Assembly (NCBI GenBank): GCA_020859945.1
Contig: JAJBVG010000017.1
Coordinates: 1 to 57,976, forward strand
DNA length: 57,976 nucleotides
Source: Clostridiales bacterium
GTDB taxonomy: Bacteria > Bacillota > Clostridia > Oscillospirales > Oscillospiraceae
Reading direction: 5' to 3'
Within the stretch, counting starts at the first letter, position 1, and every line of letters starts with the position of its first letter. Positions 17,389-26,111 of this stretch are shown here, piece by piece. The notes beneath the pieces were generated by a model. That model ran no database searches and was not told the DNA's origin. It was given only the letters and a program-made list of their open reading frames with translations. A program made the position numbers and the translations under genes.

Positions 17389-19035
17389 ATGACCGTTTTA
17401 GATGCTTTTTCCCTGCTGGGCGGAGTGGGGCTGTTCCTTTACGGCATGACGCTGATGTCAGCCGGCCTGCGCAACGCCGCCGGCGACAGACTGAGATTGA
17501 TTTTGGAAAAGGCCACCAGCAACCGTGTGATGGCGGTGCTGGTGGGTATTCTTGTCACGCTGATGATTCAAAGCTCCTCCGCCACCGACGTGATGGTCAT
17601 CGGCTTCGTCAACTCCGGGCTGATGACGCTGTCCCAGGCCATCGGCGTCATCATGGGCGCCAACATCGGCACCACCATCACTGCCCAGCTGACCGCCTTC
17701 AACCTGAGCGCCTACGCCCCGCTGATCCTCTTTGTGGGCGCGGTCATGTACCTGTTCTTCTCCAAAACTTTTGTCCGGGACGTGGGTTCCATCATCCTGG
17801 GCTTCGGTATGCTGTTCGTGGGCATCTCCATCATGAAGAGCGCCATTGCCCCTCTGTCGGAATCCCAGGCGTTCATTGACCTGATGTCCAACCTGCACAA
17901 CCCCTTCCTGGCGATTTTGTTCGGCGTGGCGTTTACCGCCCTGCTGCAAAGCTCCTCCTCCTCCACGGTCATCTTCCAGGCGTTCGCCGTGCAGGGGATT
18001 TTGGACTACCAGACGGCTGTCTATCTGGTCATCGGCGCGGCGGTGGGGTCCGTCACTCCCAACCTGCTGGCCTCCCTGACCGCCAACCGCAACGGCAAGC
18101 GCACCGCCATTTTGAACTTGGTCTTTAACCTGATCCGCGCCGTGCTGCTGACCACGCTCATCACCGTGTTCCCCCAGATTTTGACCGCCATCCAGTCCCT
18201 GTCCCCCGACAACGTGGGGCGGCAGATCGCCAACACCCACACCATTTTCGCCATCATCGCCGTGGTAGTGGAGTTCTGGTTCGCCCCCATGATCGTCAAG
18301 CTGGCCCAGACCATCATCCCCGTGCTGCCGGAGGAGACCCGCAAGGCCAGAGAGCAGCAGCTCATCTACATCAACCACTTTACCAGCATCCCGGCGGCGG
18401 TGGCCCTGTCCAACGCCAAGCTGGAGATCGTCCGCATGGGTCACTTCGCCCTGCAAAACCTGACCACCGCCATCGAATGCTTCTTCGCGGACGACTACGA
18501 CCGGCTCCAGGAGGTCATCGACGGGGAGGACACCGTGGACTACCTAGACCACAACATCACCATGGCGCTGGTGGAGCTGCGCTCCTACCGCCTGTCTGAC
18601 CGGGACCGCACCCGGCTGACCAAGCTGCTGCTGGACGTGGCCGACATCGAGCGCATCAGCGACTACGCGGTGAACCTGACCGAATACGCGGAAAAGCTCC
18701 GGGACCGGAAGGGCACCATCTCTCAAGCGGGGCTGGACGACTTGCAGGAGATCGCACACGCCACCCTGGACAGCGTTCAGTGCAGCCTGGAGGTTTTCGC
18801 CATGGACAGCTACGAGAACCTGGATATGGTGGACAAGCTGGAGCAGAAGGTGGATCACCTCCAGGACTCCTGCACCGCCCGCCATGTGGAGCGGCTGATG
18901 AACCGCCAGTGCGAAGCCTTCGGCGGCGTCATCTTCTCTGACTTCATCACCGACCTGGAGCGTTGCGCCGACCACGCCTACAACGTGGCCTACTCCCTCA
19001 GCGGACGGGAGGATGACGACGACGCAGAGGTATAA
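17389..19035 (+). CDS. Na/Pi cotransporter family protein with PhoU-like C-terminal domain
   Basis: A 548-residue membrane protein. The duplicated NptA core shows QSSSATDVMVIGFV (about residue 61) with GANIGTTITAQLTA, and QSSSSSTVIFQAF (about 187). The second GANIGTT copy has become GAAVGSVTPN. A cytoplasmic PhoU-like helical domain follows from about residue 340 to the end. The family takes up phosphate with sodium or regulates phosphate efflux. AGGTAAGGACT precedes the ATG weakly. No pho genes are nearby. Confidence 0.9.
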   Translation: MTVLDAFSLLGGVGLFLYGMTLMSAGLRNAAGDRLRLILEKATSNRVMAVLVGILVTLMIQSSSATDVMVIGFVNSGLMTLSQAIGVIMGANIGTTITAQLTAFNLSAYAPLILFVGAVMYLFFSKTFVRDVGSIILGFGMLFVGISIMKSAIAPLSESQAFIDLMSNLHNPFLAILFGVAFTALLQSSSSSTVIFQAFAVQGILDYQTAVYLVIGAAVGSVTPNLLASLTANRNGKRTAILNLVFNLIRAVLLTTLITVFPQILTAIQSLSPDNVGRQIANTHTIFAIIAVVVEFWFAPMIVKLAQTIIPVLPEETRKAREQQLIYINHFTSIPAAVALSNAKLEIVRMGHFALQNLTTAIECFFADDYDRLQEVIDGEDTVDYLDHNITMALVELRSYRLSDRDRTRLTKLLLDVADIERISDYAVNLTEYAEKLRDRKGTISQAGLDDLQEIAHATLDSVQCSLEVFAMDSYENLDMVDKLEQKVDHLQDSCTARHVERLMNRQCEAFGGVIFSDFITDLERCADHAYNVAYSLSGREDDDDAEV

Positions 19036-19054
19036 ATTTCCCGAAAACAAAAAC

Positions 19055-19371
19055 CGCCCGGACACAGGCACACAGCCAGCGTCCGGGCGCTGAGCCTGTC
19101 GAAAAACGACAGGCTCTCGACCAAAATCACGGATTTTGGTCGAAAATGCGGCCCCTGCAGCGCACGCGCAAGCGCGCACGTTTGGGGCCTCCCTGTGTGC
19201 TTTTGCCGGTACACGCCCGGCTAAAAGCACAGATTTCATTTTATTTTGCCGCAAAGCGGCAAAACTCCTGCGGAGGGCTTCTATAATTTTTCGTTACGCT
19301 TATTTCTGCCGGAAATGACTTTTTTGACAACTTGTACGCCCGGACACAGGCACACAGCCAGCGTCCGGGCG
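19055..19371. repeat. Hairpin array bounded by an identical 35-bp direct repeat
   Basis: The same 35-bp hairpin (stem CGCCCGGAC/GTCCGGGCG) occurs at 19055-19089 and 19337-19371. Between them are perfect stems at 19092-19101/19107-19116, 19118-19128/19132-19142, 19197-19204/19223-19230 and 19244-19252/19256-19264, plus a GC-rich one near 19151-19189. The block lies between the convergent Na/Pi and phosphorylase genes. The outer hairpins may terminate transcription from either side. No credible gene is inside the 368-base gap. Confidence 0.75.
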
Positions 19372-19403
19372 TTCTTATTGGTTCATTTTATCGGCGTAGA
19401 ACA

Positions 19404-20198
19404 TCATTTCGCCAGGTTGACGATGATGCTGCCCAGCGTTTCCTCTACGGTGCGGTTGAGGGCGGCCTCAGCCTCCGGGGTGGGGCGGCTCAGCCGGTCC
19501 TCGCCCAGCTTGCCGGACACCACCAGCAGCGCCGTGCCGGTGCGCTCCATCAGGGACATGCAGCGGGTGAAGGCGGTGGCCTCCATGTCCACTACATCCG
19601 CGCCAATGGCCTCCACCTCCGGCTGGTGGAGCAGCGCCCCCAAAATGCTGTCGGTGGAGAACACCGTCCGGGTGTTCAGCTTGGCCTCGGCTTTGATGGC
19701 GGCCTTGCTCAGCCACAGGATGCCCTTGGGGGGCGTGCGCCGCTCCTTGCCAAAGGTGTCGTCCCCGCCCAGCTCCTCCTGGAGGTAGCGGGTGGCGCCG
19801 GTGCCGGAGATGGCTTTGTTGGGCACCACCAGGTCCCCGGCGGTCAGGTCGTCCTTCATAGTGCTGCACAGGCCCAGGAACAGGATTTTGTCGCATTTGG
19901 TGCAGGCCAGGCCCAGACAGGCATCCATAACGTTGCCGGCGCAGGGGCCGATGTGCAGCCAAAGGATCTGCTTCTCGCCATAGCGGAGCAGGTAGGTGGC
20001 AAGGGTGTTGGTCTCCCGCTGGAACACCGTCTCCACCGGCTGGGACGCCAACACGTCCTCCGGCTTCCACATGGGGCTGAGGACCGCCATGTCATACTGC
20101 CCATCCTTGGGCAGGCCAAACAGGTTCATCAATGCGTCGCCGCTGCCGGAGACCCGGCTCATGGCGGCGTTCAGTTTATCATTAAATTTCATATCCAT
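19404..20198 (-). CDS. Nucleoside phosphorylase / nucleosidase family protein
   Basis: A 264-residue PNP/UDP-family protein. GDLVVPNKAISGTGATRYL and the substrate-site VDMEATAFTRC are typical, with LHIGPCAGNVMDAC earlier in the phosphate/ribose region. It should cleave the glycosidic bond of a nucleoside, with phosphate or water; the base specificity cannot be read. The frame continues upstream into cysK, but AAAAGGAGGAAC next to 20198 fixes the start. cysK is on the same strand upstream and could suggest methylthioadenosine or S-adenosylhomocysteine salvage, which is only a guess. Confidence 0.82.
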   Translation of the reverse strand: MDMKFNDKLNAAMSRVSGSGDALMNLFGLPKDGQYDMAVLSPMWKPEDVLASQPVETVFQRETNTLATYLLRYGEKQILWLHIGPCAGNVMDACLGLACTKCDKILFLGLCSTMKDDLTAGDLVVPNKAISGTGATRYLQEELGGDDTFGKERRTPPKGILWLSKAAIKAEAKLNTRTVFSTDSILGALLHQPEVEAIGADVVDMEATAFTRCMSLMERTGTALLVVSGKLGEDRLSRPTPEAEAALNRTVEETLGSIIVNLAK

Positions 20199-20230
20199 AA
20201 CAAAGTTCCTCCTTTTGGGGGTAAAGGGGT

Positions 20231-20269
20231 AAAAAAAGCCTGTCAGAGAGCGTTTCCCCCCTGACAGGC
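20231..20269 (-). terminator. Terminator of cysK
   Basis: GCCTGTCAG (20238-20246) pairs with CTGACAGGC (20261-20269); a seven-T run follows on the minus strand. Confidence 0.85.
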
Positions 20270-20295
20270 ACGATGGACTGAAAGCGCTTTGTTCG

Positions 20296-21228
20296 TCACT
20301 CCCCCGCAAACAGCGGCGTGGAGAAGTACCGTTCGGCGGTATCGGGCAGGATGGTAACGACCGTCTTGCCCTTGCCCAGCTTCTTCGCCAGCTGGATGGC
20401 CGCGGCCACGTTGGTGCCGCTGGAGATACCGCACATGAGGCCCTCTTTCCGGCACAGATCCCGCGCCGTGTCCAGGGCTTCCTGGTCCGTGACGATGTAA
20501 ATATCCTCATAGATGGACTGGTTCAGGATGTCAGGAATGACACCGTCGCCAATGCCCATCTGCAAGTGGGTGCCGACGGTGCCGCCGGCCAAAATCGCCG
20601 CGTTTTCCGGCTCCACTGCCCAGATGGTCATATGAGGATTGATTGCTTTCAGTGTTTCACCAATGCCGGTCAGTGTGCCGCCGGTGCCGACACCGGAGCA
20701 GAAACCGTCGATGGTACCGCCCACCTGCTCCAGGATCTCCAGAGCAGTCTGGTGGCGGTGGATCATGGGGTTGGCGGGGTTGGCAAACTGCTGGGGGACG
20801 TAGACCTTGGGGTCCTCCTCCGCCATGCGCAGGGCAGTTTGCAGACACTCCTCGATGCAGGCGCCGATGTCTCCCGCGTCGTGGATGAGGATGACCTCTG
20901 CGCCATAGTGGTGCATCAGCTTGCGCCGCTCCTCGGAGACGGAGTCGGGCATGATGACCCGCACCTGATAGCCCTTCACCGCGCCCACCAGCGCCAGGCC
21001 GATGCCCTGGTTGCCGCTGGTCGGCTCCACGATGATGCTGTCCTCGTGCAGCAGACCGTCCCGCTCCGCCTGCTCCACCATGTTCAGCGCCACGCGGGTC
21101 TTGATGCTGCCGCCCACGTTGAGGCCCTCGAACTTGACCAGCACCTGGGCTGCGTCCTCGGGAACCATGCGGTTCAGCCGGACGATGGGGGTGTGTCCGG
21201 TGGCTTCCAAAATGTTTTTGCAAATCAT
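20296..21228 (-). CDS. cysK: Cysteine synthase family PLP enzyme
   Basis: A 310-residue fold-type II PLP enzyme. The PLP lysine lies in NVGGSIKTRVALNM (about K43). The phosphate-binding glycine loop is GVGTGGTLTGIG. The substrate loop reads TSGNQGIGLA where most O-acetylserine sulfhydrylases have TSGNTGIGLA. It should make cysteine from O-acetylserine and sulfide, though the loop change leaves room for a different donor. The start follows GTAGAGAGGTACTG. It has its own promoter and terminator. Confidence 0.87.
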   Translation of the reverse strand: MICKNILEATGHTPIVRLNRMVPEDAAQVLVKFEGLNVGGSIKTRVALNMVEQAERDGLLHEDSIIVEPTSGNQGIGLALVGAVKGYQVRVIMPDSVSEERRKLMHHYGAEVILIHDAGDIGACIEECLQTALRMAEEDPKVYVPQQFANPANPMIHRHQTALEILEQVGGTIDGFCSGVGTGGTLTGIGETLKAINPHMTIWAVEPENAAILAGGTVGTHLQMGIGDGVIPDILNQSIYEDIYIVTDQEALDTARDLCRKEGLMCGISSGTNVAAAIQLAKKLGKGKTVVTILPDTAERYFSTPLFAGE

Positions 21229-21409
21229 TGTTATCAGTACCTCTCTACAGGAAATCCGCTGTTGTGCGTCCGCGTGGGGTCTTTTTCTTCCGGGAGTCCT
21301 CCCCCGTACTGCCCCAATCCGCGTCCAGAAAAGCGCCCATCCGCCCAACAGGTTTGTTTACAAAAAGTTTGCTTTTTCATAAATTTCCCTGCGTTTGAGG
21401 TTATTGCGG

Positions 21410-21438
21410 ATTATAGCAGTCCTTTTCTCCCTTGTCAA
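21410..21438 (-). promoter_or_regulatory. Consensus sigma-A promoter of cysK
   Basis: Minus-strand TTGACA (21438-21433), a 17-base spacer and TATAAT (21415-21410), both perfect. The leader of about 175 bases is long, but I found no known riboswitch in it. Confidence 0.85.
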
Positions 21439-21503
21439 TGGGGTGTCATTCGTCAAAATTGACAAATCCTCTGTCCGGCGGGCCTTTGTCCGCCCGCTTT
21501 TTC

Positions 21504-22691
21504 TCAGGTATTCTCTGATTCTTCCAGCATCAGGCAGCCGTCCTCGTCAAAGGCCAGCTTCTGGATGTCGAACCGCTGGTTTTTCTCGATTTCGTCCATC
21601 TTGATGGCGTCGGAGATGGAGGCGCAGAAGGTGTAGGACACGCCATGCTTTTTGGCCCGTCCCGTCCGACCAATCCGGTGAATGTAATACTCCTGCTCGT
21701 CCGGCACGTCGTAGTTGAACACCACGTCCACGTCGTCGATGTCCAGGCCCCGGGCGGCCACGTCAGTCGCCACCAGCACTCGTATCTTCCCGTCCCGGAA
21801 CTTCTGAAGGGTCTTTTCCCGGGAGCGCTGCTGGATGGAGCCGTGGATGGCCTCACAGGACACGTCCTGCATTTTCAGCATGGCCGCCAGCCGGTCGGTC
21901 ATGTTCTTGGTGTTGCAGAAGGCGATGGCCCGCTCGTACTCGCCGCCCTCCAGCAGGGCCACCATGGTCCCCAGCTTCTCCTCCCGGCTGTTCAGGGCGA
22001 TGCGGTACTGCTGGATGTCGGGCCGGTCCTCCGCCACGGGGCGGACGGTGATCTCCGCCGGGTCCCGCTGGTACACCCAGGAGATGTCCATGACCTCCCG
22101 GCTGATGGTGGCGGAAAACAGCCCCAGGTTTTTGCGGTTGGGCATCATGTCCAGGATTTTGGTCACGTCGTCAATGAAACCCATGTCCAGCATCCGGTCC
22201 GCCTCGTCCAAAATCACCGTCTCCACCCGGTCCAGCCGAATGGCCTTGCGCTTTTTGCAGTCCATCAGGCGGCCAGGGGTGGCTACCACGATTTGAGGCT
22301 TTTTCTTCATCTGGGTGATCTGCTTGTCGATGGGCTGCCCGCCATAGAGACAGACCACCCGCAGCCCCGCCTTGGCCTCGCACAGGCTGGTCAGCTCATC
22401 CCGGATTTGCAGCGCCAGCTCCCGGGTAGGGGCCAAAATCAGGCTGGAGACGTATTTTGTGGACGGGTCGGTGTGCTCCACGATGGGGATGCCGAAGGCG
22501 AAGGTCTTGCCCGTACCGGTGGGGGCTTTGGCCACCACGTCCCGCCCCTCCATCAAAAAGGGGATGCAGCCCCCCTGCACCGGGGTCGCCAGTTCGTAGC
22601 CTTTTCTCTGCAACACAGCCAACATCTCCGGGGAGAGGTTCAGGCTGTCATATCGTATTTGTTCGTTGGTTTCTATGCCATTGATTTCCAT
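21504..22691 (-). CDS. DEAD-box ATP-dependent RNA helicase
   Basis: A 395-residue RNA helicase core. Q-motif region ELATPVQGGCIPF, motif I APTGTGKT, Ia PTRELALQ, TPGRLMD, motif II DEAD, motif III SAT, motif V ARGLDIDDVD and motif VI HRIGRTGR are all present. It lacks the long C-terminal RNA-binding domain of DbpA or CshA, so it is a minimal type. The start at 22691 is preferred to the in-frame ATG at 22712, which lies in the GGAAAGGACGAG ribosome site. It probably acts in RNA or ribosome remodelling. Confidence 0.93.
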   Translation of the reverse strand: MEINGIETNEQIRYDSLNLSPEMLAVLQRKGYELATPVQGGCIPFLMEGRDVVAKAPTGTGKTFAFGIPIVEHTDPSTKYVSSLILAPTRELALQIRDELTSLCEAKAGLRVVCLYGGQPIDKQITQMKKKPQIVVATPGRLMDCKKRKAIRLDRVETVILDEADRMLDMGFIDDVTKILDMMPNRKNLGLFSATISREVMDISWVYQRDPAEITVRPVAEDRPDIQQYRIALNSREEKLGTMVALLEGGEYERAIAFCNTKNMTDRLAAMLKMQDVSCEAIHGSIQQRSREKTLQKFRDGKIRVLVATDVAARGLDIDDVDVVFNYDVPDEQEYYIHRIGRTGRAKKHGVSYTFCASISDAIKMDEIEKNQRFDIQKLAFDEDGCLMLEESENT

Positions 22692-22724
22692 TCTATCTCT
22701 CGTCCTTTCCAAACGTACCTATGC

Positions 22725-22753
22725 AGTTTAGCACAGAACCGCCAGATATGCAA
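22725..22753 (-). promoter_or_regulatory. Promoter of the DEAD-box helicase gene
   Basis: Minus-strand TTGCAT (22753-22748), 17 bases, TAAACT (22730-22725). Confidence 0.6.
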
Positions 22754-22816
22754 TGGAGTATCGTCGTAAATTCAAACTATTTCAAGCGCTTTTCTACAAG
22801 CTGCCAGATTTCCCCC

Positions 22817-22845
22817 TTGAAACACCGGGGAACGTATGATATAAT
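22817..22845 (+). promoter_or_regulatory. Promoter of the DtxR-family regulator
   Basis: TTGAAA (22817-22822), 17 bases, perfect TATAAT (22840-22845), 45 bases before the start codon. Confidence 0.75.
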
Positions 22846-22890
22846 AACGAAAATTAGTACCGATTACCCCGCCCAATTTGGAGGAAAAAT

Positions 22891-23283
22891 ATGCAGATCC
22901 ACGAGTCCGCCGAAAACTACCTGGAAACCATCCTGATGGTTCAAAAGGAGAAGGGCTATGTCCGTTCCATCGACGTGGCCCACCACCTGAATTTTTCCAA
23001 GCCCAGCGTCAGCCGGGCCATGACCCTGCTGAAAACCAACGGCTACATCATCATGGACCCGGACGGCCATTTGCACCTGACCGAGACCGGGCAGGAAATC
23101 GCCGAGCGCATTTACGAGCGACACTGTCTCCTGTCCCAGTGGCTGACCGAGCTGGGGGTGGACCCGCAGATCGCCGCCGAGGACGCCTGCCGCATTGAGC
23201 ACGACATCAGCGAGGTCACCTTTGAAAAAATAAAAGAACATATCCGAGACTGCCACCATTGCCATCTCGAAAAAGCCGAATAA
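22891..23283 (+). CDS. DtxR/MntR-family metal-dependent transcriptional regulator
   Basis: A 130-residue regulator with an N-terminal winged helix (SIDVAHHLNFSKPSVSRAM) and the metal-binding dimerisation domain, but no SH3-like FeoA domain. By alignment with MntR and DtxR the ligands are E12, H78, C100, E103 and H104 (DACRIEHD), with N9 at the Asp8/Met10 place. The cysteine is the DtxR (iron) arrangement, where MntR has glutamate. The tail DCHHCHLEKAE adds cysteines and histidines. GGAGG precedes the ATG. No metal transporter is adjacent, so its regulon is unknown. Confidence 0.9.
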   Translation: MQIHESAENYLETILMVQKEKGYVRSIDVAHHLNFSKPSVSRAMTLLKTNGYIIMDPDGHLHLTETGQEIAERIYERHCLLSQWLTELGVDPQIAAEDACRIEHDISEVTFEKIKEHIRDCHHCHLEKAE

Positions 23284-23296
23284 CGCCGCCTTCCCT

Positions 23297-23327
23297 CCCC
23301 CGAACCGCTCCCAGGTTCGGGGGTTTG
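23297..23327 (+). terminator. Terminator of the DtxR-family gene
   Basis: CCCCCGAACC (23297-23306) and GGTTCGGGGG (23314-23323) form a 10-bp stem followed by TTTGT; the T-run is short. Confidence 0.7.
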
Positions 23328-23333
23328 TCTGTC

Positions 23334-24956
23334 CTACCCCCTCCGCGCCCGGTACTCCCGGGGGGTGCAGCCCTGGGTTTTGTGGAAGAGGGCGCTGAAA
23401 TAGTGCGTATCCCGGTAGCCCACCGCCAGGGCAATTTCGCCGGTGCGTTGGCTGCTGTCCCGTAGCAGCTCCTTGGCCCGGTCCATGCGCTTTTGCGTCA
23501 GGTAGTCCACAAAGGTGCAGCCCATCTCCTTGCGGAACAGCGCGCTGAAATAGTTGGCGCTGACCTGGCTGTTGGCGGCCACCTCCCCCAGAGAGAGGCC
23601 GCTGCGGGTATAGTGCTGGTCGATGTACCGCAGGCCCTGCCGGATGACCGCGTGGTACTGGGCAAGGCTGCTGCTCTTCCGCAGCGCCACCGCCCGGGTG
23701 AGCAGCCGGGTGAGATAGCGCTCCACCGCCTCCTCCCCGAACAGCTTCTCCACTGGGGGCAGGCTGTCCAGCGCGCCGGTCAGCTCCTCCGGGTCGCAGC
23801 CCAGCTCCCGAACAAAGGTCACAGCGGTAAACCGCACGTTCAACATCACATACTGGCTGAGCAGCGCAGAGGTCAGCGTCTCCCTGCCCACCTCGTCCAG
23901 ATACCGGGCGACGAAGGCGGAGACTTCCTCCTCTCCGCCGGTTTTCAAAAAACTCCGCAACACCTCCGGCGCGGGCGCGCTGCTGTCTAACTGTTTAATC
24001 TGCCGCTCGGTGTCGGCGTGGCACAGCGGCGTCAGGCTGTCCCGGGTCAGGACGTGCTGTCCCGGACACAGGTGTCGGTAGGAGAGGATGTCGCTGGCCT
24101 CGTCAAAGAACCGGCGCAGAGCGCTGAGCCGCTGCACCGGACTTCCGGCGGCCAGATACCACTCCACGCTGTCGTCTGCGTCCGCAAGGCAGCGGCGCAG
24201 CCCGGTGACACACAGCTCTGTCTCCGCCTCGGCGTGGATCTCCTCGGCTTTGACCAGCACGGCAGTGACTGTCAGGCTCCAGCGGAACAGCAGGAACTGG
24301 GGACAGCGCCGCAAAAAGGCCACGATTTCCTTCTGCGCCTCGGCCAGTTTGCGCGCCTGTTCCTTCTGGTCTGTGGTCGCGGCGCGCCTGGCGGCATAGC
24401 AGAGGACGATGTTGTATCCCTGGGCATCCAGGTCCAGGCCCAACGCCTGGGCTTCGTTGTAGATTGCCTCCACCGTGGAGCCTCCGCTCACCAGCTTCTC
24501 AAAGAACCGGCAGCGGGAAAACCGCTCGTACTCCTGCTCCTCCAGCCGGAACCGCTCCGTGCTGCTCCGCCGCTCTTTCGCAGTCAGCAGCTGATCCCGA
24601 ACATAGTTCAGAGCCTCTGCCACCGCCTCTCTGGTCAGGGGCTTGCAGAGATACCGCTCCACCCCGATGTCGATGGCGCGGCGGGCGTATGCAAAGTCGG
24701 CGGCGGCGCTGAACAGGACGATTTTGGTCTCCGGGAACTCCTGGCGGACCCGCTGGCTCAGGGCCAGCCCGTCCATAAAGGGCATTTCGATGTCTGTGAA
24801 CAGCAGGTCCGGCGGCTGACGGCGGAGCAGGGGCAGGGCGGCCTCCCCGTCGGGGGCCTCGCCGACGCAGGTGAAGCCGTACTCCTCCCAGGGAATGGTT
24901 TCGCGCAGAGTCTCCCGTTCCGCCTCGTCGTTCTCCACCAGAAACACCTTGAACAC
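23334..24956 (-). CDS. Response regulator with AraC-type DNA-binding domain (YesN-like)
   Basis: A 540-residue regulator. The receiver domain (1-120) has DLLFTDIEMPFMDGL with the phosphoacceptor aspartate near 55, and CKPL with the conserved lysine. A long helical middle region follows. The C-terminal 100 residues are a double helix-turn-helix AraC domain (LSLGEVAANSQVSANYFSALF; IALAVGYRDTHYFSALFHK). The start is GTG, after GAGGTGAAACGGC. Its sensor kinase is not in the window. It lies just downstream of the Ytf-type transporter genes on the same strand, so it may control them. Confidence 0.9.
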   Translation of the reverse strand: MFKVFLVENDEAERETLRETIPWEEYGFTCVGEAPDGEAALPLLRRQPPDLLFTDIEMPFMDGLALSQRVRQEFPETKIVLFSAAADFAYARRAIDIGVERYLCKPLTREAVAEALNYVRDQLLTAKERRSSTERFRLEEQEYERFSRCRFFEKLVSGGSTVEAIYNEAQALGLDLDAQGYNIVLCYAARRAATTDQKEQARKLAEAQKEIVAFLRRCPQFLLFRWSLTVTAVLVKAEEIHAEAETELCVTGLRRCLADADDSVEWYLAAGSPVQRLSALRRFFDEASDILSYRHLCPGQHVLTRDSLTPLCHADTERQIKQLDSSAPAPEVLRSFLKTGGEEEVSAFVARYLDEVGRETLTSALLSQYVMLNVRFTAVTFVRELGCDPEELTGALDSLPPVEKLFGEEAVERYLTRLLTRAVALRKSSSLAQYHAVIRQGLRYIDQHYTRSGLSLGEVAANSQVSANYFSALFRKEMGCTFVDYLTQKRMDRAKELLRDSSQRTGEIALAVGYRDTHYFSALFHKTQGCTPREYRARRG

Positions 24957-25002
24957 GCCGTTTCACCTCACAGTCTGCCGATTATTATATCACATCCGCC
25001 GA

Positions 25003-25050
25003 CAGAAAAAAAGCGGAGAGAGAATGGGTTTTCCATTCTTTCTCCGCTTT
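25003..25050 (-). terminator. Terminator of the ytf-type transporter operon
   Basis: An 18-base stem (25010-25027 with 25033-25050, one G-T pair) is followed on the minus strand by seven T's. A TATAAT on the minus strand at 24989-24984 beyond it may serve the response regulator gene. Confidence 0.88.
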
Positions 25051-25070
25051 GTTGGGTTAGGGGAACTTGT

Positions 25071-26111
25071 TTACTTCTTGCGGTCCTTCAGCAGGGCAAA
25101 GACGCTTTGCAGCACGATGAAGAAGCACAGCAGCGCGGCAGTGGCGATGTTGGCCCAGGAGGACAACAGCTTGCCGTTGGTCTTGACCAGGCTGGAAATG
25201 GTGCCGTTGATGAGCACGCCGAAGAAGGAGCCGATGACGTTGCCCACGCCGCCGGTCAGCAGGGTGCCGCCGATGACGGAGGAGGCGATGGCGTCCATCT
25301 CCAAGCCGGTGGCCTGGGAGACCGAACCGGCCATGGTGTTCAGGCAGTAGCAGATGCCGCCGATGGAGCACAGGAAGGAGGACAGGACGTAGGCTTCCAT
25401 CTTGGTCTTTTTCACGTCCAAGCCCATCATGGCGGCGGACTGTTCGCTGCCGCCCACGGCGTAGAGGCTGCGGCCAAACTTGGTGTAGCGCAGCACCAGG
25501 AAGATGATGACTAGGACGGCCAGAGCGATGACCACGCCCACCCGGATGTAGGGGACCTGGAGGATGCCCTTCTTGTTGTAGTAGCCGCCGAAGGGGAGGG
25601 TGATTTTCGCGTTGGCCCAAGTGTAGAACAGGCTGTCGGAGGGGACGGAGACCTGGTCGGTGGAAATCACTGCCGTCATGCCTCGACAGAAGAACATGCC
25701 TGCCATGGAGACGATGAAGGGCTGAATCTCCAGATAGCCCACGCAGAAGCCCTGGAACATGCCGAACACCACGCCGATGACCAGCACCAGGATGCACAGC
25801 AGGATGGGATTCATGCCCCACTCAGACATGCCCACGGCCAGCAGCATACAGTCCATGGCGATGAGCGCGCCCACCGAGATGTCGATGCCGCCGGTGAGCA
25901 TAACGCAGGTCATGCCGCAGGCCACGCACAGCAGGCCCGCGTTGGTGATGAGGATGTTCAGGAAGTTTTGCAGGTGGGTGAAGCCCTTCCCGGCATAGAT
26001 GACGCAGCCAACGGCGTACATCACGATGAACAGGGCGATGGTAATGAGCAGCAGCAGGGTGTTGCCGTTGAGCTGTCTGCGTTCCTTCACCGCGTTTTCC
26101 GGCTTTTTCAT
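25071..26111 (-). CDS. yjfF: Sugar ABC transporter permease, YjfF-like
   Basis: A 346-residue RbsC-family permease with about nine membrane helices. GGIDISVGALIAMDCM and VIGSFFGVLINGTISSL are the conserved BPD_transp_2 segments. It starts with a 4-base ATGA overlap with the preceding permease gene and ends at a strong terminator. The two-permease layout with a YtfQ-like binding protein matches the galactofuranose transporter of E. coli. Confidence 0.85.
   Translation of the reverse strand: MKKPENAVKERRQLNGNTLLLLITIALFIVMYAVGCVIYAGKGFTHLQNFLNILITNAGLLCVACGMTCVMLTGGIDISVGALIAMDCMLLAVGMSEWGMNPILLCILVLVIGVVFGMFQGFCVGYLEIQPFIVSMAGMFFCRGMTAVISTDQVSVPSDSLFYTWANAKITLPFGGYYNKKGILQVPYIRVGVVIALAVLVIIFLVLRYTKFGRSLYAVGGSEQSAAMMGLDVKKTKMEAYVLSSFLCSIGGICYCLNTMAGSVSQATGLEMDAIASSVIGGTLLTGGVGNVIGSFFGVLINGTISSLVKTNGKLLSSWANIATAALLCFFIVLQSVFALLKDRKK

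Noticed and set aside
21229-21403. T-box or SAM riboswitch in the cysK leader
   Set aside because: I could not find the T-box GGUGG core, specifier arrangement or S-box blocks, and no terminator stem lies before the start codon.
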